This document shows, piece by piece, positions 1 through 13,140 of a stretch of 64,000 nt of DNA. Every line of letters starts with the position of its first letter. The stretch's first letter is position 1. Location of the stretch: NCBI RefSeq assembly GCF_040954835.1, contig NC_090706.1, forward strand, positions 22,763,148 through 22,827,147, in the 5' to 3' direction. This DNA is from Lepisosteus oculatus. Its lineage: Eukaryota; Chordata; Actinopteri; Semionotiformes; Lepisosteidae. Position numbers and translations under genes: made by a program. The notes beneath the pieces are model-generated. The model saw nothing but the letters and a program-made list of their open reading frames with translations, had not been told where the DNA came from and ran no database searches.

Positions 1-2544
1 TTAAGGTAATAATTTCAAAATTAAAATTTAATAAAGGAAGAAATCATGCATATATACTGTTCTAAAGAAAAGTGGCATGCTTCCAAAGTTTCTAGTTCAC
101 TTAAAATATTTCTGAGATTTTCATTTAGATGTACTTCAGAGTTCTACAGGAACTGGCAGCTACAAAAAGCAAATATGATGGCATCCCCCTACAACTTGAA
201 AAAGCAAGGAACCTTATGTCAGAATGTAGACTACTAATTTAAAACTAAACATTTTTACAACAATGGGAAATGTTGGACTGAATCAGGGTAAACAACAATT
301 TTGGAAGATGTGAGAGTTTATAAATCTTTTAAGGATAAGTTTAAAGGAGCTTGACATCTACATGCAGCTGTTTGGATCCCTGGCTTCAGCAATGCAGAGA
401 TAGTGACAGAGTCTAAGTGCTACACAAACCTACTCTAACTTCACTTGACATAAACGTTACCCTGAAAACTAGACATTATTTTAAGGGTCGTTTCACTTCA
501 GTATTTGGAGGTTGTAACACATTGAGTCTATATGTTCTCTTCATTAGAAAAAAATAAAAGAAAGAGACTTGTATTTCATAGGAATCCCCTGCTGTTTTAC
601 TGTTTTTTTGTTTTTATTTTTTTAATGTTTTGTCAAGTGCCAAAGCTAGCACATTGTGTATCTGTTGTCATAAGAAATAAAGGGATGCTTTTCTGGGAAA
701 CAAATTTGAAAGCTACAGGAAGCTGGAACACATTTTTGTGGTTGTGGTGTTTTTATAGTCAATTAAAATGAAGTGTGCCAAAACAAGAACTTGTTGACAC
801 TCCTTCTGGAGCTGCAAGGAGTAAGACTGACAGAGAGGGTCAATCTTTCTACATAAAATGAGAACTGAAAGGGCTTGGGGCAAAAAAGGATAAAACACAT
901 TCCCACAAGTGATAAGTGCCAACACTAATACAGGCCAAATTTGACTGTTCAGAAAAATGTCTAATGTACGTAACCCCATGGAAAAGAAGCCATCATTTTG
1001 GAAGTAGATTTAAATGTATACACATCATATATCAGATTGTCTGAAATATCATTTCCACATCTATTTTCAATAAAACATTGGAAATTAAATAATATTTTGA
1101 TTAGATAATTTCACACATAAAATTACTGATTGTACCTGGCCATTACTTAGATTAATCTGGCTGCAAAATTAGCATTATTTCTGTTTAAATTAGAACTGTT
1201 TTATTATTCTGAGGTTTCTTCAAGAAGTTGTGAAATATAATGTGGCTTCCCACATGTGGAATGGGGATAGACTAACAATGGTGAGGTACAATTCAGAGGA
1301 AACTACACCTGAAATGGTTCATGCATGAACAGTTATGTAACAAAATTTGGAACAATAAACCAATTAACTGCTATACACAACAGTTTCAAAGCCTACTTAT
1401 GATATGCTCACTACAAATGGTACACCATAGATCACAGCCATAGGAATTTACATCAGACCCAGACTTCAGTTCAAATTTCTGTAATCTTTATTCTGATCTT
1501 TTGCAAAACAAAATAAAATAAATCAATTTTGGTTTATAATACCTTTATATTTGCTGGGCATATTGCTTAAATAGTACATTTTTAAATAGCAAAGCACTTA
1601 ATAGTTGGACCTCTGGACAGAATACACAATTTGTGTAGGAGTTACTTTAGATTTAAAATTTTTAAGAAATATAAAACATGATTCTGAGCAAAACAGACAA
1701 AAGACAAAATATTTTATTCGTCTTTGGCACAGTAGAACTGCTACATGCTGTGATCACAGTGCTTTCACACAAAATATTTTAGCATAAAATAAAGGCAAAG
1801 TGTTAAAAAATAAAAAGATTGATCTGTTTCCAGATGATGTACTGATAATTATGATCATTTGAAAGCATCACTGAATGCATCATTATGAAATACTATTACA
1901 TAAGTTTAGTTTGGGGGAAACAAAACAGTTTTGCAGAACCCAATATATAGTACTACTGACTAATAGGGTTAGCTGAAAATGGACAAAGCACAGAATGTCA
2001 TTTCCTCACTAACCTGCAGCTGCCAGCATTTACCCATTTCACAATAGATGCAAAACCTTCTTTGCAACTCTTCAATGCAAAATAGCCCTCTTTACGGAAC
2101 GGTGCCTTTGATGAAGGATCATAAAAACCCACACTATCCTTGAAAAAAAGTGATGAAAGAAACTGAGAATGTCTTTTCCAGAGGGGATTTGGGATACTTC
2201 AGCACAGCAAAACACTTATTCTTATTTCTTAAACTCTGTGGTGCTTAGCCAGAAATTGAAACCACATGAGGAAGCGAGAACAGAACATCTATAGGAATGA
2301 GCTTGAACAGAACAGCAGACTTCAACACGTAAAGCCCCCTAGTCTCACATTTACATGCTTTTTACTGTAAGGGTTGAATTGCTATTGTACATTGGTCATG
2401 TAAGATTTAAGGGAAAAAATGAATCCCAGAATTCACATGCTTCGATCTATACATACAATATGAGAAGTACAATGTTACGCAATACTACAGAAAGGCATTC
2501 AAAAAACAAGCCAGTTTGCTGAGGTAACAGGGGATGAATTATTT

Positions 2545-2601
2545 TCAATTCAATTTATTTTTACATAGTGCCTTTCACAACAAGGTTGCCCCAAGGTGCT
2601 T
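2545..2601 (-). repeat. short LINE/SINE 3' tail fragment (L2-like)
   Basis: On the minus strand it reads as a ...AAGGCACTATGTAAAAATAA... tail ending in AATTGAATTG, the type of 3' end used by fish L2-related elements. Only about 57 bp remain. Confidence 0.45.
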
Positions 2602-3975
2602 ATTTTCATGTGCAACACATAGAATCTATTGCCTTTGTCACAAATCTGAATTTGATAAAGCCTGCTGAACTAAACTACATCTCTGGCTTATTGAAATAAG
2701 ATGCTTCATAATGACAAAAATACCCATTCTCTCCAGAATCTCCTCTTCACATCTGTAGTTTTCTCTTAATTCCTTATAGTCTAATATTTCAATGAAGAAC
2801 AATAGCAGCATCTGTGTTCAAGACTTTGACACTAATTAGAAGAGGGGGAGCAGGCTGGAATACCTTCTTAAGCCTTGATTAAAAAAGGGTTTATTTGATT
2901 ACAAGGGAAAGGGACAGTGCTATGGCCCTGTGTACAGTATATTAAATAGGTTTTGAAAAGAAGACATTTGTACATTTTTAACAACAAGTCAGTTTGGTTA
3001 GTTTTTTAACCAAATTGATGATGAACATCATTGGCAAGACACTTACTTTTCCATTCCACTAAATGACAAGTGATTTTAGTCTCTACATTTTATACAAGGA
3101 AGTCAGACAGTTTAAATGAAGTTGCAAAGCTACAACTTGTGGTGCTCAAGACTGATTATGTTAGAGGTATAGCTCCAGGTCCAGCTGTGTGGGAGCAGAA
3201 TTCAATTAATATATATATAAATGGTTTGGATAATCCTTCATTTAAAGCAGTGAAAATACCTACACAATACAAGGAACAGAATAGATTAACAAAACAGGCC
3301 ATCTAATTGGTAGTTATCACTTAAGCCCTGATTTCAGAACATTTCCCAATAGCTCTGAATGTTTTGCACTTCAGATTCTTTGAAAGGGTTTGAGTGGGTG
3401 TATGTCAGAAAAAAAAAACTTATTTTTGGAGACTTTGTGCTTCCTGCATTTTTTGAGGGAGGGCAGTTTAATCATTTTCAGTGCAGCTGCATTCTTACAC
3501 ATCAGGCAACTACCAAGAATAGTATGGAACACAGTGCTTTAATTTGATGAGAATAATTTACACCAAGACCGCACTGCCTTCTGAATAAACCACAGCATGC
3601 AGTATTAAAATATAATGATTTCACTGTAGTGTACTACTAAAGTCTATTCCAGTCTGGCAAAACCATAAGTAAGAGCTACACCAACCTATCTGAGCTTTCC
3701 AACACAAGGGATGTATCATAATTACACTTTACAATTTTGCAATTTTTATAATTTAATTTGGCCCAAAAAATAATTTCCTGGCATGGTACAGTGCCACTTT
3801 GGTTAGTACTGCTACCTCACAGAGCTTGGGCCCTGGGTTCAATTCCTGAGGTGCTAACTGCATGGAGATTTTATGTTGTCCCCATGTTTTCATTGGTTTC
3901 TTCTGGGTGCTCCAGTTTCCTGCCACAGTCCAGTATTGGTAAATGTATTTGCTTCTGGGAAAACTGGCCTGGTGG

Positions 3976-4567
3976 CCTGGTGCCCAGTCAGCAGCCATAT
4001 CACCCTGTAACTCACATCTGGCAGCCCACTGAAGCTAAGCAGGTGCGAGCCTGGTCAGTATCTGGATGAGAGAACTCCTTGGAAAAACTAAGGTTGTCGC
4101 TGGAAGAGGTGTAAGTGGGGACAGCCGGGGGCGCTCTCCCTGCGGCCTATGTGGGTCCTATTGCCCCAGTATATTGACGGGAACACTATACTGTAAAAAG
4201 CAGCCGTCGTTTGGATGAGATGTAAAACCGTGGTCCTGACTCACTATGGTCATTAAAAATCCCAGAGGGTTTTTTAAAAAGAGTAGGGGATGTAAATCCA
4301 GTGTTCTGGCCAAATTTCCCATTGGCCCTTACCAATCATGGCCTCCTAATAATCCCTATCTATGAATTGGCTTCATTACTCATTATTATTTTTTCCTCCC
4401 CACTAATAGCTGATGTGTGGTGAGCATTCTGGTGTACTATGGCTGCAGTCACATCATCCAGGTGGATGCTGCACATTGGCCATGGTGGAGGCAAGTCCCC
4501 ATCACCTGTAAAGCACCTTGAGTGGAGTGTTTAGAAAAGCGCTATATAAGTGTAAGCAATTATTATT
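3976..4567 (+). mobile_element. 5S rRNA-derived SINE (SINE3 class), near full length
   Basis: The head is plainly a degraded 5S rRNA gene: GCAGCCATATCACCCTG, GAAGCTAAGCAGGTGCGAG and CCTGGTCAGTATCTGGATGA (about 3990-4070) match the 5S 5' end and internal control region. A long body follows (GGGGGCGCTCTCCCTG, CCCATTGGCCCTTACCAATC). The tail GCGCTATATAAGTGTAAGC + (ATT)n resembles the 3' end of L2 LINEs, which would explain mobilisation. It is inserted inside another repeat. Confidence 0.75.
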
Positions 4568-4676
4568 GGTGTAAGTGTGTCTGGGTTTGTGTCTGAGCAT
4601 GTCATGTTACGGACAGGTGTCCCATCATCCAGGGTGTACTCTGTTATGCTGCCTTACGCCTGTTGCTTGCCATGAT

Positions 4677-5067
4677 ATAATAATAATAATTAATAATTCC
4701 TTACACTTATATAAGGCTTTTGTCCAGCTCCCTGTGCAGCTGGAACCTGCACCCACACTATATCATTTCTTGGACTAACCCAGAATTATAACAGAGCAAT
4801 GTTTAATGTGACTGGGTCAACTACATAGCTTCACAGTTTCAATGGCATCCTATTTAACAAGTGCTTTCCTGAAGGCCAAAAAGGCAATATAGTAATACAT
4901 AACACATTTTCGCCACATTCAGACCCAGTTTTAGTACTCTTCAATGCATTAGTTTACAAATATCACATAAATGCACAAAGTTTAGGTGGATCCTAATTCA
5001 GCACATAATCAATTCCAGATAGATTTTGTTTTAACCCATTTCACTCAAGAAACAGCAAGCCACCATG
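4677..5067 (-). mobile_element. SINE-like insertion with (TTA)n tail, minus strand
   Basis: Begins on the plus strand with (ATA)n and TTCCTTACACTTATATAAGG, the reverse complement of the L2-type tail of the 5S SINE. The remaining ~350 bp match nothing I know. The host repeat resumes at CCCTGAATTGG. Confidence 0.4.
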
Positions 5068-8000
5068 ACCCTGAATTGGAAGAAACAGTCAGAAAATGGA
5101 TGGATAAATTAAGGCACCACTCGTGATTAAGCACTATTATTTTTAGGAAGTATAGTATTAGTCTGTCTTACCAAAGATAATAAAAATAAGAAGCAAAGCA
5201 ATTCTGAATATTTTGACTGATCTGTCAAATGTGAACTCTTAACTTGCCTACCATTTCTTTATTAGGTTCACCTTTATAAATCACCCTTCTTTACCCCACA
5301 AATGCAATACTTTTTGTACTGTAGAATGTGCACACATCAGGACAAAAGTAGCCAGTATTTGATTTACTATATATTTTCCTGCTTTACCCCCACCTTTTCC
5401 ATATTTCCACTAACATATTTCAGTTTCTGGATTAGCTAGGAGTCCCACTTCACTCTTGTTCCTGGCTGACTTTCAGATGACAGTATGAACTGAGCTGATG
5501 AATTAGTTCATACTGGAAGGTCAAAAGGAGAGCTTTAGCATAAAAATGAGAACCAGACCACAGCACATGTATCCTCTCCTGCTTAGAACCTTCATCATAA
5601 CTTGCAGCACACTGCCAATCTTTCATCCACTAGGATTAACATAGCCACACATTCTTTAGCAGTACCATGTCATGCCGGTCATTAGTATGGGGAAACATGG
5701 CATTACTGGTCTAAATGATAGTTCTGTTGAAAAACCCCTTCTGCCCCAGTCATAACTATTTACATTACACAGCAAATACATTTTAATAAAATCATCAGAA
5801 GGGGACATCAGCATTAACATTATTTGGAATAAACCTTTAATAGGAACTACAGAGGTGCTGATTAAAGTGATTTAACAATCACAATTTTACAATAACTAAT
5901 GTTATCTGAAGGAATCTGCTAAAATGCATTTTATATCTGCAATGGAAATATTTTTTTTTCTGCAGGAAATTAAACATTGTGTTTCTAGTTTGATTAACAC
6001 TAACAAATACAGTTAATTTATTGTAGAAAATGTCTTAGTCATCCTCTCACAGACAGCTGAGGTCTGAACCGGTTTACTTATTATCATGTATTCAGTCACT
6101 CTAAGAGTAGCACACTTCTGAGATCATTTACAGAGACCTTTGTATTTTATTATTTTGCTTGCATTTCTTCTCTTATGAATGAAAAAGTCAGATAAAACAT
6201 AGAACAAAAATAAAAGCCAAATCTCATTTCATTATTATTGAAATTGCACTCTTTAATAATAAATATGATCCTAAGAAAAGGTCCAGTAGCAAATCCTGGC
6301 AATTCTGTTGAGGAAAAAAAGCGCAAGCAACAAAATATCTTAAAGATGTGGTGTACTGTAATACCCTAGCTTTAATCAACCACCCCAACACATGAACAGA
6401 AAGCAAACATAAAAAACATGGTTCTTTAAAAACTCTCTCACATTTTCAAATTAGAGTGATCTGTTATTAAAAATAACACCCTGCATCTGCCCATCTGTCC
6501 TTACTTTAACTATAAGGAATCATAAACCAACTGATTTTTAATAAAGCAAACTATGGCAACATTTTTTAGTGAGTCTATCTGCTTAATTATACAATACACT
6601 ACAAAATGCAGCAACAGTCACAAGAAATTCTAACGTAATTGCACTGTCCTTCACAGCTTTCAAAAGAATTACAAATTATTTAGTTGAATTCGATAAGTAA
6701 AACAGAATAGCCCCTTACATGCTATTGTACCTACACATAATATAAGACTTATTCTCATTTTATAACCATACACTTTATCATTTCTTCATATAATAAGGTT
6801 TGCTGTTGTTCAATAATTTGATTATGGATACTCTGCTTATGTAGCTGTCCTTTGTAAAAAGAAACTTCAAAGCACTTTGAACTTCATAAAGGGTTCAAAA
6901 GTTTGCATGAAGACTTTTTTCAGGTTTTCTATTTATATTCGATTTAATAAAGTCTTTCAAGGATTTAGTAAAAGCCTGATTTATTTTTTCTTATCTATCT
7001 TTAGTGGTTTGCTAGTTTGATAAAACTTCAACAGGAATGTGTTAATGTAGATGAACTACACAAAACTATTATTGCATCACTGTGCCAAACTCTGAACAAA
7101 ATAACACTTTTGTTCACTTCTGAAACCAAAACTTACCCTTTTCTAAAAAGTAAACCTCCTTTTGTCTAGTCTGAGGCTGAATACGATAGTTAATATTTCT
7201 AAATCATTGATATTAGAACTATTTATATGTCTAAAGACCTAGAAACAATGGCAAAAGACTAAGGTGTTTACAGAGCTGAAGATGTTCTGAGAGACAATGG
7301 ATAATAACTTTAAACCACTCATTGGTAAATCATTAAGTGTCTTCAGTAAAAAACACAGGACAAAAGTCAGGTAGGCAGAAGCAGAGTGACACAAAGAGAA
7401 GGAAACAGACAGACAGAGGAGATGAAGTGTCGAATCAACATTAAAGACCAGATTCTATGTAAGTATTTGAACCTTGATTAAGAGAACATGCCATTGTGTT
7501 TTTTTTAGAAAACTCTGATTTCCTTTATCAAGGATCTCCAGGTTAAAAATGTTCCATTCTGGTTAGTAGATGCACTGCTGGGGCATCCAGATTTATAGGA
7601 AAAGAAATTTAGCTCTAGGTTGTGTTCTGTTCATGGTGCACATTTATCCCTCTTTGTTAGACTGTCAGTCATGATATAGGATTTCTGAGTACTGGGCAGA
7701 AGTCTGGATTTTTCTGTTCAGTCAGGACATAGGCCTCTGAGATGCCCTGTTTGATAAAAGGGTAACTTGTATGTTTTTTGTTGTATGTTGTGTTGCGTGT
7801 TACTTAGTTTGTATTAATGTTAATCTTACTTTGACTCTGATTTAATACTCTTTCACCAGAGCTGTGCCGGAGAACAACAAAGAACTCTAACTATACCAAC
7901 TACTTAGGTATATTTTTGGCATATCTTTAAACAATTTGGGGGTTATAAGTATTTATTTTTATTGGTTATCCTGGTCTGTATTTCCTATTATTTTCTTAGC

Positions 8001-8615
8001 CACTATATTTGTAACAATATTAAAATTAATGCATATACTGTAGCAATTATTTTGTGAACCCCTTTTTCTATGATAAACTCAAGAAGCACACAAGGGCACT
8101 GATGTATATACTCAAACTTTTTAATAACTGAGAATAATGTATTCTTTGTTTTGTTGTCCTTTTCAACAGTCCATTTTTTTAAGTCCAAACAGAAAATATA
8201 TGATATCAGGAAATACTGGAATATGTATGTTACTCGGTTTTAGCTACAACAGGAACAGAGAAGGGATGATATTCTTAAACACGAGCTTCACATTTATGTG
8301 CAAATGATACTCCTGGTGATATTGTACTTTCTCTTCAAAGGACACTCTATGGATTGTTTTCGAGCCATCTGGCCGATACTGTTTAATGTAAGACTTTTTC
8401 TAGTTCTTTGAGTGAAGTGGAACACAGTGTTGTGATTCTATGTTCAGCCTCCTACAATATCTAGTGACAGTTATAATCCAGAAGACTATATAATCTTCTT
8501 GAGTCTTTGTGAAACTATTAGAAAACAAAAAAAAATATAAGGAATATATTTCCAGCAAATACTTTTTGACATTTTTGTAGGGAGGGTAGAATAAAAAACT
8601 ATTTAAAACTATGTA

Positions 8616-10187
8616 CAGTGGTGCTAGAAAGTTTGTGAACCCTTCTGAATTTTCTGAAATTCTGCATACTGTACATCTGACCTAAAATGTGATCAGATCT
8701 TCATCTAAGTCATAAACATAGATAAAGAGAACCCAATAAAACAAATAACACACAAAAGGATATACTTTTTAAATTCATTTATAGATCAAAATGACCAAAC
8801 ATTAAATGTCTTTGTCAGAAAAAGTATGTGAACCTATGCTTTCATTAACTGGTGTGATCCCCTTGAGCAGCAATGATTTCAACCAAACATCTACAGTAAC
8901 TGTTGATCAGTCCCGCACATCAGCTTGAAGTTCCTCCTTATAGAACTGCTTCAACCAAGTGATGTTGGTGGGCTTTCTTGCATCAACACCCCTCTTCAGG
9001 TCCTGGCACAACATTTCTATTGGATAAAGGTCTGGACTTTGACTCGGCCATTCCAAAACGTGAAATTTCTTCTGCTTCAACCATTCTTTGGTAGATTGAC
9101 TTCTGTGTCTTGCTGCAAGACCCACCTTCTGTTGAGCTTCAGTTCACGGACGCATACCCTGACATTCTCCTGTAGGATTTGCTGGTACAATCCAGAATTC
9201 ATAGTTTTGTCAATGATGGCAAGCTATCCTGGTCCCGTGTCAGCAAAACAGCCCCAAACCATGATACTGCCGTCACCGTGTTTCACAGTTGGGATGAGGT
9301 TCTTATGTTGAAATGCAGTGTTTGATTTTCCCCAAACATTACGTTTCTCATTTAAGCCAAAAAGTTATATTTTCAACTCATCCATCCACAGAGCATTCTA
9401 CCAGTAGTCTTCTGGCTCATCCATGTGGTCTTGAGCAAAATTTAAATGGGCACCAATGTTCTTCTTGGAGCGTAGTGGCTTCCTCCTTGCTATCCTCCCA
9501 TGCACACTATTCTTGTTCAGTGTTTGCCTGATGGTGGACTCATGAACACTGACATTAGCCAGTGCAAGAGAGGCCTGCAGATCCTTAGACATTACCCAGG
9601 GGTTCTTTGTGCTCTCCCGGAATATTATACGCCTTGCTCTTGGAGTTATTTTTGTTGGACGACCACTCCAGGAGAGAGTAACAATGGTGTTGAATTTTCT
9701 CCACTTGTACACCATCTGCCTGACAGTGAAATCGTGAAGCCCAAAGCCTTTAGAAATTATTTTGTAACCTTTTCAAGCCTGTTGAGCATTGACAACTCTT
9801 TTTTTGATGTCCTCAGAAATCTCCTTTGATCGAGGCATGGCATGCATTCACAAACCTGTGTGGTGAAGACAGACTTTGGTAGTGAAGACTCAGGTTTGTT
9901 TTTTAAATAGGGCAGGGCCACCCAAACTCAAACCTGATTGTCATCCCATTGATTGACACTCCTGACTCTAATTATCCCCTTAACTGAACTGGTAATCCCA
10001 GAGGCTCACATAGTTTTTTCCAACAAATATGTTTAATGTTGGATCATTTTTATCAATAAATGAATTTTAAAAAGTATATCCTTTTGTATGTAATTTGTTT
10101 TATTGGGTTCTCTTTATTTATTTTTATGACTTAGATGAAGATCTGATCACATTTTAGGTCAAATTTATACAGAATTTCAGAAAATTA
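8616..10187 (-). mobile_element. Tc1/mariner-like transposon, inactive
   Basis: About 180-bp inverted terminal repeats bracket a minus-strand transposase relic. The left end starts CAGTGGTGCTAGAAAGTTTG after a TA. The right end matches the left inward of about base 30 (both contain GACCTAAAATGTGATCAGAT) but lacks the outermost ~30 bp, so the element could not be cut out. Confidence 0.8.
8907..9838 (-). pseudogene. Tc1-like transposase pseudogene
   Basis: The relic starts MPRSKEISEDIKKRVVNAQQ at 9838 and meets a stop just after this segment. Past that stop it gives the paired helix-turn-helix (VRQMVYKWRKF, WSGRPTKITPRARR) and then catalytic-domain sequence ([20 protein letters not shown]). 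Frameshifts separate the N- and C-terminal parts. It is shorter than the ~340 codons of intact Tc1 transposases. Confidence 0.8.
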
Positions 10188-12884
10188 ATGTATTTCTTAT
10201 CGATATATTCAGTACTGTTGTTATATATTTTTAACATTTTAATTAAATGTTAATTCATGTACATCTGCATTTCATTTGTTAAATCAACAGTTCCTCAAGG
10301 GTATGCAAAAATTTGTAGGCTACAGTGTTCTCTCGCCATTTATTTTAACAGAAGAATGTCAAACAGCAATTTCAAAACTCTATGACTTACAAAACTGACT
10401 TTAATAAGACGTCCATTGAGACATGTAACAAAAAGTAAGTCTGTGAATACCACCCACCAGTGAAACAATACAGGAGGCCCAGAGTTGTTCAGAGCAACTC
10501 TAATCTTACGATGGAGGAAATAAGCGCCACTGAAGAATCCAGATGCTTGGCAGCCTGACTTATAAAAAACAATACTAGTTTACACCAACTGAACTGCTTG
10601 CACGAAACAAACCAAAGGAACAACAAGTTCAGTTAGAGGGTAAAATTAAATGACAAGGCCTTTTCCATAATTATAAAAGGCTAGAGGAACAGCTCTCTAA
10701 CTGTAAATAGAACAGCCCAGGGCTTCTCTTAACCAAAATATGTGTAAATACTAAGGAAGGGAATACTTAGGTTCTTTAATTAGAATGCATTATAAGTAAA
10801 TTCAAAATAGAAAAAGGACACATCCTTAAGTAAACTCCTATGAGCTAAGATGTGGTATCTGTGAAGAGCAGTGGCCAATAATACAAATTCACAGAAACCA
10901 ACATAATACGTAGAATTAGGACAGCTTCACATTGCTATAACTTCACCAAATATCTCCAAAAGAGAACAAGATGGGTGGTGATATATTTTATCATTTTAGG
11001 TGTGGAACCAGAATACAGATGTAAACATTTGAAACCACAGCAAATGACAATACTGTAAAATCTCTTCTTCCAAGGCTATCTTTATCAACCTAACAACACA
11101 TTTCATTAACTGTTCTGTCAGATGAATGGCATCATATGAACTAGAGCTTTAATATCAAACCATAAACTATATGAGGAGGGTAATTAAACAGTTTTGACTG
11201 TTGGGTAGAGCCATAGGATACCTAGGCCATGTGTGGTGCATTTTGACAAGAAAAATAATATCAAAAACTGACCTAGAGGAAATAATCATTTAAGCTTTCT
11301 ACTTCAAGTCTGTGTTTATAAGCACTGAAGTCAACCAGCTAAGAAATTAAACAGTCCTTTCTATGAGAGCAGATTCATAAGATGGTGCACATATCGAGTC
11401 TTTTAATTCATCCAGAAAGGGTTTTCTTCAGAAATTTACACCAAGACAATGTCCAGAATCTACAGTCTAGAAACCAGAGAAGGCATTTTTCTTTCATCTT
11501 GTCAAGCCTGTAATGCTTGCTAGTGTGTCTGGAATTCCCTCTAACATAGTATAACTCTCTGACACTGACCAGGACACCCCTACACAACTTCACCAGCATA
11601 CCAGATGATAAAAGAGAATTATGCCATTTAGCTAGAGCATATGATATTTAAACAGTAAAACTGTTTAAATACCCACTGGTTCCCCTAATATAAAATCAAT
11701 AGATTAAAAAATCAATTGTACAAGTTATAAATTTCATTAATGAGTTTATTGTTTTCAGTTACTTATGCATTACTTGTCATTTTTCTTAAGAAAGACCCTA
11801 GAAAGAGGTACAAACAAAAGGAGGCTTTTTGGCCCATCTAACTTAATATTTTTTTTCCCAGTAGCTAATTAATCTGTGAATCTCATCCAGCCATTTACTG
11901 AAAATAACCAGAGTATCAACTACAAGGGCAGTATTTGCAACAAGTTACAACAAGTAAAGAATTTACATATCCTTCCATTACATATGATTAATTTTGTTAG
12001 GAAAAATCAACAATTCCCTTGTTACTATTCCTAGAAGATGATCTGGAGCTTATCTGAAATATGACCACAACAAAGTGTACACAATTGCTTGGAGATCTTG
12101 GTAGTGTTTTGGGAGGAAAGGTACAGTAAATGAAAAATAACAAAATGAAGGACCTCCCTAAGAAAACCTCTCTTCTAGAATACTTAAATCTAGTCTACTT
12201 CTGGGTTACATCACAGGGGGTCAAGGCTGCATATGTCACCATGGACTCTTTCACACCAGTGTCACCTCTCTTAGTGTAAATAAACTGTTCTGGCCAATAC
12301 GACTGTCAATCAAACTACACTCTGTATGGTCCACCTGTCAAGTTTGAAGTTAAGCAACAAGATAAGCTAAACCCCAGGTATTTTGCACTCAGACCGTAAT
12401 TTAAGATTGATCTCCTGGACAAACACAAACTATTTGAAGTTCCATTTTTCCTAAAACCTTTCTTAATGAGTCACTAAAACCTCTTGCCTCAACAATTCCT
12501 CAAATCTCTTATAAGTACCGTAGTTAAAACTTAGTGGCCAATGTCAAGACATAATTTATTTCTCTATTAGAAAGAAAAAACTAATTTCACAGTCAACACA
12601 GAAAATCTAACGCTAACTTCTTACATTGTGTTTTTGAGCTCTTCTCCAGACTGTGAACTAACTGTAAAGGGAATTTTCATTTCATTTTCTAGTTTAGGTA
12701 ATAACAATATTTAAGCATTAGTAGTGCACTCTGCATGATCCATAAATCTTGTATTAAATTGTTTATGCGTTAGGTTTGTTTTTTTTACCCCACTGTTTCA
12801 AACAATTGAAACTGAAGATCAAAACTGCAAAATGTCAATGATGCACTATTAAAAACCAAAAAATATGAACACACCATGCAGGCT

Positions 12885-13140
12885 TTATCCATCCATCCAT
12901 CCATCCATCCATTTTCTGTCACAGAGGAGTCAGAGCCAACTCTGGCGAGACCCGTGCACATACTCACAGCTAGGGCCAACTTTCCCATTTAACCTTCCAA
13001 TATGTTGTTGGACTGTGGGAGGAAACCAGAGCACCCTAAAGAAACCAAAGTGAGGACAAACTCCACACACTTAGAACTCCAGGTCCAGATTTGCCCCAGC
13101 ACTGGGAGGTAGAAATGCTAAACAGTGTGGCACCATGCTG
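12885..13140 (-). repeat. interspersed repeat with (GGAT)n tail
   Basis: Same family as the split copy at 3779-5110, in the opposite direction. It contains GTTGGACTGTGGGAGGAAAC on the plus strand and ends in a (TCCA)n microsatellite (about 12887-12912). It is heavily diverged. Confidence 0.6.

Larger units (their letters stand above)
3779..5110 (+). repeat. interspersed repeat with (GGAT)n tail, split by two nested insertions
   Basis: The host element has a tRNA-like front (box B-like GGGTTCAATTCC at about 3836) and a TTTCCTGCCACAGTCCAG segment, common in fish repeats. It continues at 4568-4676 (GGACAGGTGTCCCATC, CAGGGTGTACTCTG) and ends at about 5068-5110 with GAAAATGGATGGAT. The two gaps are filled by a 5S-derived SINE and a minus-strand SINE. 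A related copy lies at 12885-13140. Confidence 0.6.

Noticed and set aside
3758..4069. 103-residue plus-strand ORF
   Set aside because: Lies wholly in the (GGAT)n-tailed repeat and the 5S head of a SINE.
8925..9829. Plus-strand ORFs of 128, 72 and 109 residues
   Set aside because: All are antisense to the dead Tc1 transposase, which is the sensible reading on the minus strand.
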